The notes beneath the pieces are model-generated. The model did not search any database and was not told where the DNA came from. It saw only the letters and a list, made by a program, of their open reading frames with translations. Source: JBBRYW01 sp038253945 (GTDB lineage: Bacteria; Actinomycetota; Thermoleophilia; Gaiellales; Gaiellaceae). Taken from it: a stretch of DNA of 64,000 nucleotides. The stretch's first letter is position 1. Each line of letters starts with the position of its first letter. This document shows positions 8,003 through 16,170 of this stretch, piece by piece. The stretch is from contig JBBSGR010000005.1 in the NCBI GenBank assembly GCA_038253945.1, forward strand, positions 62,001 to 126,000. Reading direction: 5' to 3'. The position numbers were made by a program, and so were the translations under genes.

Positions 8003-9340
8003 TCAGTCCGTGCCGGGAACGAGCAGGTACGGCAGCTTCTCCCAGCGTCCGACCACGCGGCCTGTCGCTAAATCGACGATGCGAAGCCACGACTTGTCGG
8101 GCACGTTCACGAAGGCTCGTCGACCGAGCACTGCGTCGACGAACACACCCTGGCCCGCAAAGAGCCGGAACTGTCTGCGCCCGTCCGGACCGTACGCGGC
8201 GAGTCCCATTCCGGGTCGGCGGCCGGTCTTGGGGTTCCACCTCGACCCGGTCGCGAGAATCTGCCGGCCGACGACGTGAAAGTCATCCGCCCCGCGCTCG
8301 AGCGCCCTGACGCTCCACGAGCGCGTGTCGATCACGTCCAGGCCCGCCGGGTTGCTGCGGTTGCCGACCTCTCCCTTGCGCGTGAGCCAGTGTGAATAGT
8401 CGATTCCCGCGAGCGCGATCAACCCGTCGCCGAGCCAGACGGCGCGGCGAACCGGACCGTCGATCGCCTTTGCCGATGCTGCCGGCTCGAGCCAGTTCCG
8501 CAGCCGCCCAAGTAGTGAGACGCGCGCGCTGAGCGTGTGGTACTCAACCGTCAAGGAGTCGAGATCGATGTCCGCCACGTTCCCGGACGCCGAGATGACG
8601 AACGCGCGCCCGGCGGCGCCGCCGACGACGAGGGCCGGCTCGCGAATCCAGGCCACTGAGCGAGGCGAGTACTCGGCCGGAGCATCGATACCGGCGAGAA
8701 TCTCGTCGAGCGGGACGGTCTGGGCGGATCCGTCCGCGTGCACGACAGCAAGAACGGCCGGGCCGATCGAGTGCGGCGGAGCGAGCAGTAAGACGTAGCC
8801 CTGACCCGTTCGAGCAGCCCTGACGAGACCGCCGTCGAGCTCCGTCCGCCGAAGAATCCGGCGCTCGCGGGGGTCGACGAGCACGACGCTCGTCGTGCCC
8901 ACGGAGCAACACCCCGGCTCCTGGACGAGAGCCAGGACGTTCCCGTTCACCCAGGCGGTATTGCCAACGAAGCCTGCCTGTGCGACCCGCAGGTCGCCCA
9001 AGGCGGTCATGTGCTCGACGTCGACGAAACGGAGCTCGGCGCTGCCGTCACTCCCGAGCACGAGCCGGGAGCCGTCCGGCGAGAAGCTCCAGCCGAACGA
9101 ATGTAGCCCGAGCGGTACGCGCTCGGAGCCGAGCGGCCCGAGGGAGACCGGATCGATTCGGGCGAGCTTCAGCGCTTCCTCGGGCGGCCCGGGGTCCGAG
9201 ACGATTCCGAACAGCGGGCTCGGCTCTACGGCGGCTACGAAGGGCGGCTGAACGTCTGTCCTGCGCGCCGACGAGACGGAAGCGGGCAGGGACACGAGGA
9301 CGATCAAGGCCAGCCCGACGAGTCCCGAGCTTCGGCTCAT
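8003..9340 (-). CDS. Secreted beta-propeller-like protein of unknown function
   Basis: 445 residues from the ATG at 9340, giving a clear signal peptide ('GLVGLALIVLVSLPASVSSA'). The mature part has repeated short blade-like segments such as 'FSPDGSRLVLGSDGSAELRF', 'LRVAQAGFVGNTAWVNGNVL' and 'GPDGRRQFRLFAGQGVFVDAV', typical of YncE/WD40-like propellers. It probably acts outside the membrane as a binding or scaffold domain; no enzymatic motif is seen. An in-frame upstream ATG exists but would displace the signal peptide and lies within the promoter region. It is alone on its strand apart from the small ORF just downstream. Confidence 0.65.
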   Translation of the reverse strand: MSRSSGLVGLALIVLVSLPASVSSARRTDVQPPFVAAVEPSPLFGIVSDPGPPEEALKLARIDPVSLGPLGSERVPLGLHSFGWSFSPDGSRLVLGSDGSAELRFVDVEHMTALGDLRVAQAGFVGNTAWVNGNVLALVQEPGCCSVGTTSVVLVDPRERRILRRTELDGGLVRAARTGQGYVLLLAPPHSIGPAVLAVVHADGSAQTVPLDEILAGIDAPAEYSPRSVAWIREPALVVGGAAGRAFVISASGNVADIDLDSLTVEYHTLSARVSLLGRLRNWLEPAASAKAIDGPVRRAVWLGDGLIALAGIDYSHWLTRKGEVGNRSNPAGLDVIDTRSWSVRALERGADDFHVVGRQILATGSRWNPKTGRRPGMGLAAYGPDGRRQFRLFAGQGVFVDAVLGRRAFVNVPDKSWLRIVDLATGRVVGRWEKLPYLLVPGTD

Positions 9341-9348
9341 CCTCCGAA

Positions 9349-9375
9349 TGTATACCCGCCTGCGAGACCTGTCCA
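9349..9375 (-). promoter_or_regulatory. Candidate promoter of the propeller gene (leaderless type)
   Basis: On the minus strand, TGGACA (9375-9370) is followed after 15 nt by TATACA (9354-9349), and the ATG begins 8 nt further on. The GGAGG that touches the ATG is too close to act as a Shine-Dalgarno, which fits a leaderless transcript. Spacing is short of the ideal 17, so confidence is modest. Confidence 0.3.
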
Positions 9376-9427
9376 TACCCCCAACAGCTTCCGGCGCAGG
9401 CGGGAAGCAGGGCGATGCGAGCCCGCG

Positions 9428-11257
9428 TTACTCGACCGTCACCGTCTTCGCGAGATTGCGGGGCTGGTCGACGTTGAGGCCGCGCAGCCGGGCGATCCGG
9501 TAGGCGAGAAGCTGCAGCGGCAGGACGGCGAGCGCCGCCTGCAGGAAGGGGTGCGTCCGAGGAACGAAGATGACGTCGTCCGCATGATGCTGGATGTCCT
9601 CGTTGCCGTCGGTCGCGATCGCGATCACGCTCGCGCCGCGCGCCCTCGTCTCCTGGATGTTCGAGACCACCTTGTCGTACACGTGCGAGTCGGTTGCGAC
9701 ACAGACGACGGGCGTGTCCTCGTCGAGCAGCGCGATCGGCCCGTGCTTCATCTCGCCGGCGGAGTACGCCTCGGTCGGGATGTAGGAGATCTCCTTCAGC
9801 TTGAGCGCACCTTCTAGGCACACGGGCAGCCCGATGTTCCGCCCGAGGTAGAGGAAGAACGGCTTGTCGAAATGCCTCTGTGCAACCTCCTCGATCGGGT
9901 GGTTTCCGTCGAGGAAGGCCGCCATCTTCTCCGGCAGCGAGTCGATCTCCTCGAGCAGCGACCTTACCTCCGCCCCGGGGAGCGTCCCGCGCACTTCGGC
10001 GAGCTTCAACGCCACGAGGTACAGCAGCACCAGCTGTGAAGTGAACGTCTTGGACGCCGCGACGCACATCTCCATGCCGGCCCGCGTGTAGAGAACCGCG
10101 TCGACCTCGCGACCGATCTGCGTTCCCATCAGATTCGTGATCCCCACCGTGTGAGCACCTTTCTCCCGCGCGAGCCGGAGGGCAGCGAGCGTGTCCGCCG
10201 TCTCGCCCGACTGCGAGATCCCGATCACGAGGGTGTCCTCGTCGATCACGGGGTTGCGATAGCGCCACTCGCTCGCGACGTCGTGCTCGACGGGGATGCG
10301 AGCCCACTCCTCGATCACGTAGCGCGCGACGACCGCCGAGTGGTAGGCCGTGCCACAGGCGACGATCACGATCCTGCGTATCTCGCGCAGCCGGTCGTCC
10401 GGGATCCCCAGGCTCTCGAGCTCGAGCCGCCCGTGGCGGATCCGCTCGCCGATCGTCTCGCGAACGGCGTCGGGCTGCTCGTAGATCTCCTTCAGCATGA
10501 AGGTCTCGTAGCCCTGCTTCTCGGCGCTCTCGTCGTCCCAGTCGACGAGGATCTCCTCGCGCTCTCTCTGCTGACCCGTCTCGACGTCGAAGAACGCCGC
10601 CCCGTCAGGCGTGATCGCGACGACCTCGCCGTCGTCGATCAACTGCACGCGGCGCGTCTCGCGCAGGAAGGCCGCGATCGACGAAGCGAGGAACATCTCC
10701 TCCTCGCCGATCCCGACGACAAGGGGGCACTGCAGCCGCGCTCCGACGAGCAGCCTCGGGTGGTCGCGATGGATCACGACGAAGGCGAAGTGGCCCTCGA
10801 GATCGCCGTATGCGCGCCGCACGGCCTCGACGAGATCGCCCTCGTAGTGGCGCTCGACGAGGTGGGCGACGACCTCGGCGTCCGTCTCCGAGGTGAACCG
10901 GTGCCCCTCGGCCTGGAGCGAGCCTTTCACCTCGCGAAAATTCTCCACGATCCCGTTCAGGACGATTGCGACCTCGTCCTCGTCGCAGCCCGTGAGCGGG
11001 TGCGCGTTCTCCTCGGCTACCCGTCCGTGCGTGGCCCAGCGAGTGTGCCCGAGCCCCGTCGTCGCGACGGAGCCGTTGCCGGCGGTCGCCAGCTTGAGAA
11101 ACTGCAGGTTGCCCACCGAGCGGACGTAGTCGATGCCCTCATCCTCGAGCAACGCGATTCCCGCCGAGTCATAGCCCCGGTATTCGAGGCGCTCGAGACC
11201 GTGCAGCAGCAGCGACTTCGACGCTCTCGGTCCCACGTATCCGATGATTCCGCACAC
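9428..11257 (-). CDS. glmS: Glutamine--fructose-6-phosphate aminotransferase (isomerizing)
   Basis: 609 residues. The start is the GTG at 11257, because it places the obligatory nucleophile Cys right after the initiator ('CGIIGYVGPRAS') and has AAGGAG seven bases upstream. The N-terminal class II glutaminase carries 'YRGYDSAG' and 'GHTRWATHG'. Two SIS sugar-isomerase domains follow ('IGISQSGETADTLAAL', 'TEAYSAGEMKHGPIAL'), and the C terminus 'PRNLAKTVTVE' supplies the catalytic Lys. It converts fructose-6-phosphate and glutamine to glucosamine-6-phosphate, the first step to UDP-GlcNAc for peptidoglycan. It lies 53 nt after glmM in the rplM-rpsI-glmM-glmS run. No glmS ribozyme-like leader was seen. 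Confidence 0.97.
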   Translation of the reverse strand: MCGIIGYVGPRASKSLLLHGLERLEYRGYDSAGIALLEDEGIDYVRSVGNLQFLKLATAGNGSVATTGLGHTRWATHGRVAEENAHPLTGCDEDEVAIVLNGIVENFREVKGSLQAEGHRFTSETDAEVVAHLVERHYEGDLVEAVRRAYGDLEGHFAFVVIHRDHPRLLVGARLQCPLVVGIGEEEMFLASSIAAFLRETRRVQLIDDGEVVAITPDGAAFFDVETGQQREREEILVDWDDESAEKQGYETFMLKEIYEQPDAVRETIGERIRHGRLELESLGIPDDRLREIRRIVIVACGTAYHSAVVARYVIEEWARIPVEHDVASEWRYRNPVIDEDTLVIGISQSGETADTLAALRLAREKGAHTVGITNLMGTQIGREVDAVLYTRAGMEMCVAASKTFTSQLVLLYLVALKLAEVRGTLPGAEVRSLLEEIDSLPEKMAAFLDGNHPIEEVAQRHFDKPFFLYLGRNIGLPVCLEGALKLKEISYIPTEAYSAGEMKHGPIALLDEDTPVVCVATDSHVYDKVVSNIQETRARGASVIAIATDGNEDIQHHADDVIFVPRTHPFLQAALAVLPLQLLAYRIARLRGLNVDQPRNLAKTVTVE

Positions 11258-11310
11258 CCTGAAGCTCCTTCCCCCGCTTTCGCGGCCCTCTGTGATGTCG
11301 GGTGAAGCCC

Positions 11311-12651
11311 TTAGGTCCGGCTGTCCGAAACGGCCCCTCGAAACGCAGAAGGCTCGGCTTCCGGCTCCCCCGCAGCGGGGATACGACTGCCGAGCTCTCG
11401 TCGAACGAGAGTCGCAATTGTATCGCACACTTCGCGGGCTTTGGCAAGCGGCTCGGCCTCGACGAGGACGCGAACGACGGGCTCGGTGCCCGAGGGCCGG
11501 ACGAGGACGCGTCCGCTCGGGGCAAGCTCGTCGTTGACTCGCTCGATCTCTGCAATCAGCGTCTCCGTCAGCTCCTGCCGCGCAACCAGAACGTTCTCCT
11601 TCACCTGCGGGAAGCGGTCGAGAACGGCCGCCGCCTCGGCGAGCGGCCGGCCCCGCACAGCACGGGACAGCAGCAAGGCGGCGGCGAGGCCGTCCCCCGT
11701 TACGTGGTCTTTCAGGTAGATGATGTGACCGGACTGCTCGCCGCCGAGGAAGCCGCGCTCTCGCCGGAGCGCCTCGAGCACGTACCGGTCGCCGACGTCG
11801 GTCGTGACGACTCGCACGCCGCGACCCCGCATCAGCTCGTGAAAGCCCAGGTTCGTCATCGCCGTGACGGCGACGAAATCGACCTTCAGGTCGAGCGCGA
11901 GAATGGCGAGGATCCCATCCCCGTCCACAGGCTCGCCCGCCGCGTCGACGGCGAGCATCCGGTCGCCGTCACCGTCGAAGGCGACGCCGAGGTCGAACTC
12001 GCCACCGCGAACCGTCCGCTGCAGCAGCGAGAGGTCGGTCGCACCGCAACCAACGTTGATGTTCGACCCGTCCGGCTCGGCGGCCACCGCCGTTACGAGG
12101 GCACCGAGCCGCTCGAACGCGCCGGGGGCGATCGCCGAGTACGCGCCGTTCGCACAGTCGACGGCAATGCGCAGGCCCGTGAGGTCGGAGCCGAAGTGGG
12201 AGAGCACGTACTCGACGTACGCAGCCGACGCTCCTTTCAGCTGCCTGGCGCTCCCATCGCCGGTGGGAGCCGCGTCGAGCAGTGCCTCGATCTCCTTCTC
12301 GGCAGCATCTGTGAGCTTCTGCCCTTCCTGGTCGAAGAACTTGACGCCGTTGTACTCGGGGGGATTGTGCGAGGCGGACACGACAGCACCGAGCCGGCCG
12401 GCCGCCAGGAGCGGCACCGCCGGGGTCGGCAGGACTCCGCCGAGCAGGGCGCGGCCGCCCGCCGAGACGATGCCGCGCGCGAGCGCATCCTCCAGCTCCG
12501 GGCCCGACCCTCTCGTATCTCGACCGACGAACACGCCGTCGCCGTTCGACCAGACCGTCGCTGCGCGACCCAGCCGCTCCACGAGCTCGGGTGTCAGGCT
12601 CTCGCCAACGACCCCTCTTACTCCATCGGTTCCAAAGTATCGACGCGCCAC
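11311..12651 (-). CDS. glmM: Phosphoglucosamine mutase
   Basis: 446 residues, full family length, starting 'MARRYFGTDGVRGVVGE'. The phosphoserine loop 'VSASHNPP' has the catalytic Ser near 94, the metal loop is 'FDGDGDR', the sugar loop is 'GGEQSGH', and the phosphate-binding loop is 'RPSGTEPVVRV'. It interconverts glucosamine-6-phosphate and glucosamine-1-phosphate in the cytosol, the step between GlmS and GlmU. It lies downstream of rpsI, a common actinobacterial arrangement that ties wall precursor supply to ribosome synthesis. Confidence 0.97.
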   Translation of the reverse strand: MARRYFGTDGVRGVVGESLTPELVERLGRAATVWSNGDGVFVGRDTRGSGPELEDALARGIVSAGGRALLGGVLPTPAVPLLAAGRLGAVVSASHNPPEYNGVKFFDQEGQKLTDAAEKEIEALLDAAPTGDGSARQLKGASAAYVEYVLSHFGSDLTGLRIAVDCANGAYSAIAPGAFERLGALVTAVAAEPDGSNINVGCGATDLSLLQRTVRGGEFDLGVAFDGDGDRMLAVDAAGEPVDGDGILAILALDLKVDFVAVTAMTNLGFHELMRGRGVRVVTTDVGDRYVLEALRRERGFLGGEQSGHIIYLKDHVTGDGLAAALLLSRAVRGRPLAEAAAVLDRFPQVKENVLVARQELTETLIAEIERVNDELAPSGRVLVRPSGTEPVVRVLVEAEPLAKAREVCDTIATLVRRELGSRIPAAGEPEAEPSAFRGAVSDSRT

Positions 12652-12713
12652 GGGGACGGCAGCCTAAACCGCCGATCCATGTCAGCCTCGACGAAACGCT
12701 GTGGGAGCAGCTG

Positions 12714-13109
12714 TCAGCGCTTGGAAAACTGCGGCGCCTTGCGGGCCTTGTGCAGGCCGGCCTTCTTGCGCTCGACCTCGCGGGCATCGCGAGTGAGAAA
12801 GCCCGCGCGCTTAAGCGGCAGCCGCAGCTCGGGGTCGGCCTCGACGAGCGCCCGCGCGATGCCATGCCGGACGGCGCCTGCCTGTCCGCTCGACCCCCCG
12901 CCGTGGACGCGGACGCGAAGATCGAACGTGCCCTCGACGCCCGCCACCTTGAGCGGAGCCAGCGCGATGACACGGTGCGTGGCTCGCGGAAAGTAGTCCT
13001 CGACCGTACGTCCGTTGAACCAGGTCGTTCCGTCACCCGGACGCAGGATGACGCGTGCCACCGAGGTCTTGCGCTTGCCGGTGCCCATGTACTGAGCGCG
13101 CTCGGCCAT
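12714..13109 (-). CDS. rpsI: 30S ribosomal protein S9 (uS9)
   Basis: 131 residues from the ATG at 13109, which overlaps the rplM stop by one base (TGATG). The family signature 'TGKRKTSVARV' near the N terminus, 'VHGGGSSGQAGAVRHGIARAL' in the middle, and the basic tail ending 'KARKAPQFSKR' that reaches the P-site tRNA are all present. It is translated with L13. Confidence 0.97.
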   Translation of the reverse strand: MAERAQYMGTGKRKTSVARVILRPGDGTTWFNGRTVEDYFPRATHRVIALAPLKVAGVEGTFDLRVRVHGGGSSGQAGAVRHGIARALVEADPELRLPLKRAGFLTRDAREVERKKAGLHKARKAPQFSKR

Positions 13110-13543
13110 CAAGTCTGTACCTCCATCGGCTGGGGCGCCTGCGCGGTGTGCGGATGCTCGGGCCCCGCGTAGATCTTCAGCTTGCGGATCTGGGCGCGGC
13201 CGAGGCGGTTCCGCGGCAACATGCCCTTGACAGCGTGCCGCAGGACCTCGGTCGGACGCCGGGCGAGCTCCTCGCGCAACGGTCGGCTCCTCAGCCCGCC
13301 CGGGTAGCCCGAGTGCCGGTAGTACATCTTGTCGTCGAGCTTCTTGCCCGTGACGCCGATCCTCTCGGCGTTCACGACGACGACGAAGTCGCCCGTGTCC
13401 ACGTGCGGCGTGTACTGCGGCTTGCGCTTGCCCCGCAGCGTGTCGGCGATCTGCGTGGCGAGCCGGCCCAGGGTCTTCCCCTCGGCGTCGACCACGTACC
13501 AGGCGCGGTCGACCTCATTCGGCTTTGCGTTCCAGGTCTTCAT
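13109..13543 (-). CDS. rplM: 50S ribosomal protein L13 (uL13)
   Basis: 144 residues from the ATG at 13543 ('MKTWNAKPNEVDRAWYVVDA'). Family blocks include 'GKTLGRLATQIA', 'GDFVVVVNAERI', 'YYRHSGYPGG' and 'VKGMLPRNRLGR'. It is an early-assembling large-subunit protein. No clear Shine-Dalgarno precedes the ATG. Instead, a hairpin followed by a T-rich stretch lies 17 nt upstream, so translation or transcription may be controlled there. First gene of the rplM-rpsI-glmM-glmS run. Confidence 0.97.
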   Translation of the reverse strand: MKTWNAKPNEVDRAWYVVDAEGKTLGRLATQIADTLRGKRKPQYTPHVDTGDFVVVVNAERIGVTGKKLDDKMYYRHSGYPGGLRSRPLREELARRPTEVLRHAVKGMLPRNRLGRAQIRKLKIYAGPEHPHTAQAPQPMEVQT

Positions 13544-13559
13544 GTTCAGACAGAAAAGA

Positions 13560-13576
13560 GGCGGACCAGGTCCGCC
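13560..13576 (-). promoter_or_regulatory. rplM leader palindrome/attenuator-like hairpin
   Basis: On the minus strand a perfect inverted repeat GGCGGACC-T-GGTCCGCC (stem of at least 6 bp with a 5-nt loop) is followed at once by TCTTTTCTGTCT and then the rplM ATG. Hairpin plus T-run is the form of an intrinsic terminator, but it sits inside the leader. A -10-like TAGACT (13590-13585) just upstream would make the hairpin the 5' end of the mRNA. L13 leaders are known autoregulatory elements in some bacteria; whether this is one is inference. Confidence 0.5.
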
Positions 13577-13841
13577 GAGCCGGCAGTCTACCAGCTGGCC
13601 GAGCACGGCTCTGTACACCCCGCCGCCCGCCTGTGGCATCCAGATCGCCTGGCTCGCGCGTCCCGGGCGGTCCTGTCCTGGCGCCGGTCGACGTCCCCTA
13701 CAAGCTGCCATTTGCTCTCACCGAGCTGACGCAGCACGACGTAAGCCGGGCTTCCGAGCGGCTGCCCTGACGCGACACGATGGCGCGCGTGCCCGTGGCG
13801 ACGGCAGGCGCTTCGGTCGACGAAGGCTCTACCCTCCAGAC
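13577..13841. other. Intergenic region upstream of rplM
   Basis: About 265 bp between the rplM leader hairpin and the small frameshifted ORF at 13842. It holds the TAGACT -10-like box for rplM. No gene with credible composition or any RNA was recognised. Confidence 0.3.
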
Positions 13842-14097
13842 ATGCCCAACAGAAACCCGGGAGACAGCCCGATTACCGACATAGTCGTGTGGGGAAAGAG
13901 TGTCTTTGGTGCCCGGACGGACGCGCTCATACTCGAGATCGCCAGCTTCACCGGCGATTTACGGGACCTATGACCCTTTCGAATCCGTTGAGGGCATCCT
14001 CTGGAAGACGGAGTACGACCGGCCCCGCGAGCCGGAACTGTACGAGGCGCTCGTCGCCCTCCACAAGCGCTTAGAACGCGAGCGCCAGAGGCATTAA
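13842..14097 (+). pseudogene. Frameshifted small hypothetical gene
   Basis: An ATG at 13842 opens a 43-codon frame with a natural protein-like start ('MPNRNPGDSPITDIVVWGKS') that ends at a TGA at 13971-13973. The next frame over takes up the same style without a gap ('IYGTYDPFESVEGILWKTEY', then a Glu/Arg-rich helix ending 'KRLERERQRH') and stops at 14097. Joining the two around 13935-13955 would give a single protein of about 85 residues. Either a frameshift mutation, programmed frameshifting, or a sequence error separates the halves. No family was identified. Confidence 0.4.
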
Positions 14098-14196
14098 CCG
14101 GCGAGCCCGGCAAGCATCCCGTCTCATTCGCCTCCGACGAAGGCCCTGCGAGCGACTTGCCCCCGCGCCATCGTTTCTGCGCTGCTGGCAGTCAGG

Positions 14197-14736
14197 TCAA
14201 GCGATCTCGCGACGAAGCAGGCATGCGAGCCCTGTGCGAAAGGCCCGCGCGCCACCGTGCGAGGGATGCCGGAGGTACTCGCCGCCGATCGTGCCCTGCG
14301 CGAGCCGACCGACAGGGACGACGTGCCGGTCTCGCGAGAGCTCTGCCAGAAACGGCCGGCCCGCACGGGCCTCTTCGAGCTTGGGCGGGCGATTCGAGAG
14401 CTCGGTGCCAGGATGCGTCGGCACGACGTTCCAGAGCAGCACCCGCTCGGTCAGCTCCAGCTCGTCGAGCACCCGATGCACGATCGTGGCCGTGGCTTCT
14501 GCCGGCCCGCTGCCCGTCAGCTGGCGCTCCGAGGTGAAGGGCAGGCCGGAAACCCGAGCACCGCGGTACCCAGCTGCCTCTCCCACGAGGAGGATCGGCG
14601 CCTCGCGGCGCGCGTGGAGGTACGCCGTCAGCCGTTCACGCAGGAGGGGAGCACGGTCGCCGTCGCGGTAGAAGTTGAACGTCTCGCCGATCTGGGCTCC
14701 GGCGAGTGCCTCGACGAAGTCGACGCTCACGGGCAA
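14197..14736 (-). CDS. Uracil-DNA glycosylase superfamily protein
   Basis: 179 residues. It begins with an alpha-helical cap, then 'APILLVGEAAGYRGARVSGLPFTS', which resembles the catalytic GE(A/P)G-type motif of family 4-like glycosylases. It follows with 'LLWNVVPTHPG' (strand plus uracil-specificity Asn region) and 'LRHPSHGGA' (Leu-loop HPS motif). This order of motifs is diagnostic of the UDG superfamily, which removes uracil or other damaged bases from DNA. No Cys cluster for an Fe-S centre is seen, unlike canonical family 4 enzymes. A mono-gene unit next to a VOC remnant. Confidence 0.75.
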   Translation of the reverse strand: MPVSVDFVEALAGAQIGETFNFYRDGDRAPLLRERLTAYLHARREAPILLVGEAAGYRGARVSGLPFTSERQLTGSGPAEATATIVHRVLDELELTERVLLWNVVPTHPGTELSNRPPKLEEARAGRPFLAELSRDRHVVPVGRLAQGTIGGEYLRHPSHGGARAFRTGLACLLRREIA

Positions 14737-14812
14737 ACCTCTCGAGGCTCATGCGGAGCGGGTGACCGACGACCGTAGGCGTCACTCCGGCGATCCGAGA
14801 CCCGTTGGGCTC

Positions 14813-15067
14813 TCATGCGTAGGTGATGAGCTCCAGCAGGCTGCCGTCGGGATCGCCGGGCTCGACGGGCCGGCGGGCGACGGGCGACGCTTCGACGCCG
14901 GGGCCATGCACGTTCAGCTGACGGTCGCCGACGCGATACGCCCAGCGGCCCCGATCCAGCTCGATCAGCTCCGCACCGAGCACGTCGCGGTAGAACGCAT
15001 TCGAGCGCTCCCAGTCGGAAACGCCGATGACGAAGTGGTCGAGTTCGATTTCCGGCTCACCGGGCAT
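14813..15067 (-). pseudogene. VOC/glyoxalase-family protein with the middle deleted
   Basis: 84 residues from the ATG at 15067. The N-terminal half is an intact VOC module start ('IELDHFVIGVSDWERSNAFY', 'GAELIELDRGRWAYRVGDRQ'). After 'RRPVEPG' the protein jumps straight to 'DPDGSLLELITYA', the standard C-terminal strand carrying the metal-ligand Glu. Family members of this layout are about 125-135 residues, so roughly 45 internal residues (second beta-alpha-beta half) are missing in frame. It may be inactive. Its start codon is only 12 bp from the divergent PLD gene. Confidence 0.6.
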
Positions 15068-15079
15068 AAGGATCGCTCC

Positions 15080-16135
15080 GTGATCGACGTCCGAACTTTG
15101 ACAGACGGCGGCCAGAAGGCGATCGACGTCGCGCGGCAGATCGCGGCGTTCATGGCGGAGGCGCGCTCTTCGCTCGACCTGGCGCAGTACGACTTCCACC
15201 TCCAGCCGGAGACGCGGGACGTCGTTGCCGGCGCGATCGAGGCGGCCGTGGCGCGAGGCGTCGCCGTGCGCGTGATCTACAACGTCGACCACCGAAACCC
15301 GATTCCCGTCCCCCCGCCGCCCGAGCCCGACACCCAGCTGATCGAGTCCTTCGGCGTGCCGGCGCGGGCGATCGCCGGCGTACCCGACCTCATGCACCAC
15401 AAGTACGTCGTGCGCGATCGAGGGGCGGTCTGGACCGGCTCGATGAACTGGACGGACGACTCGTGGTCGCGGCAGGAGAACGTGATCGTGGTCGCCGCCG
15501 GGCAAGAGTTGGCGGGGGCCTACACCGCGGACTTCGAGGAGTTGTGGACGACCGGCGCCGTCGAGCTGAGCGGCTTCGGCGAGCCCGTGCCCCTCTCCGT
15601 GAACGGGACGACCGTGCGGACGTGGTTCACTCCCGGTCACGGAGAAGCGCTCTCGCACCGGATCGCGAAGGCGATGGGCCGTGCGAAGCGGATACGCATC
15701 TGCTCGCCGGTGATCACCGCGGCGCCGGTGCTGGCCACGCTGGCGCAGCTGGTCTCGGAAGGAAAGGTCGACGTCGCCGGCTGCGTCGACCAGCCCCAGG
15801 TTCAGGGCGTCGTGTACCAGTGGCGGCAGAACGGGAACGCGTCCTGGAAGCTGCCGTTGCTCGAGCGGGTGATGCAGGGCCCGTTCTCGGGCAAGCGCTC
15901 GACCCCCTGGGAGCCGGGGCCGAGCGTCCACGACTTCATGCACGCGAAGGTCACCGTGGCCGACGACGTCGTCTTCACCGGAAGCTTCAACCTCTCGCGC
16001 TCGGGCGAGATGAATGCCGAGAACATGCTCGAGATTCACGACGGCGACCTGGCCGACCGCCTAGCGCTCTACATCGACGGCGTTCGCGGGCGCTATCCGC
16101 CGTTCACGCTCGACGAGCCCGATCGAGCGCGATAG
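15080..16135 (+). CDS. Phospholipase D-superfamily protein
   Basis: 351 residues from the GTG at 15080. Two HKD catalytic motifs are present: H106-x-K108-x4-D113 in 'HHKYVVRD', followed by 'GSMNWTDDS', and H288-x-K290-x4-D295 in 'HAKVTVADD', followed by 'GSFNLSRSGEMNAEN'. Such bilobed enzymes hydrolyse or transfer phosphodiesters (phospholipids, cardiolipin precursors or nucleic acids). There is no signal peptide, so it is likely cytosolic. No Shine-Dalgarno is evident before the GTG, and a slightly different start remains possible. Confidence 0.85.
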   Translation: MIDVRTLTDGGQKAIDVARQIAAFMAEARSSLDLAQYDFHLQPETRDVVAGAIEAAVARGVAVRVIYNVDHRNPIPVPPPPEPDTQLIESFGVPARAIAGVPDLMHHKYVVRDRGAVWTGSMNWTDDSWSRQENVIVVAAGQELAGAYTADFEELWTTGAVELSGFGEPVPLSVNGTTVRTWFTPGHGEALSHRIAKAMGRAKRIRICSPVITAAPVLATLAQLVSEGKVDVAGCVDQPQVQGVVYQWRQNGNASWKLPLLERVMQGPFSGKRSTPWEPGPSVHDFMHAKVTVADDVVFTGSFNLSRSGEMNAENMLEIHDGDLADRLALYIDGVRGRYPPFTLDEPDRAR

Positions 16136-16170
16136 GCACTTCGTAAGAGACGCGCAACCGGTGGCCCCGC

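Noticed and set aside
10151..11305. Long plus-strand open frame opposite glmS
   Set aside because: It is the antisense of a certain glmS gene; GC-rich third positions keep shadow frames open. Composition (Arg/Asp/Val-rich, no domains) is that of a shadow.
11258..11310. glmS ribozyme upstream of glmS
   Set aside because: Only 53 nt between glmM and glmS, with at most a 4-bp hairpin; too short for the ribozyme.
11302..12996. 564-codon plus-strand open frame opposite glmM and rpsI
   Set aside because: Antisense of two unambiguous genes with full motif sets; no protein-like features.
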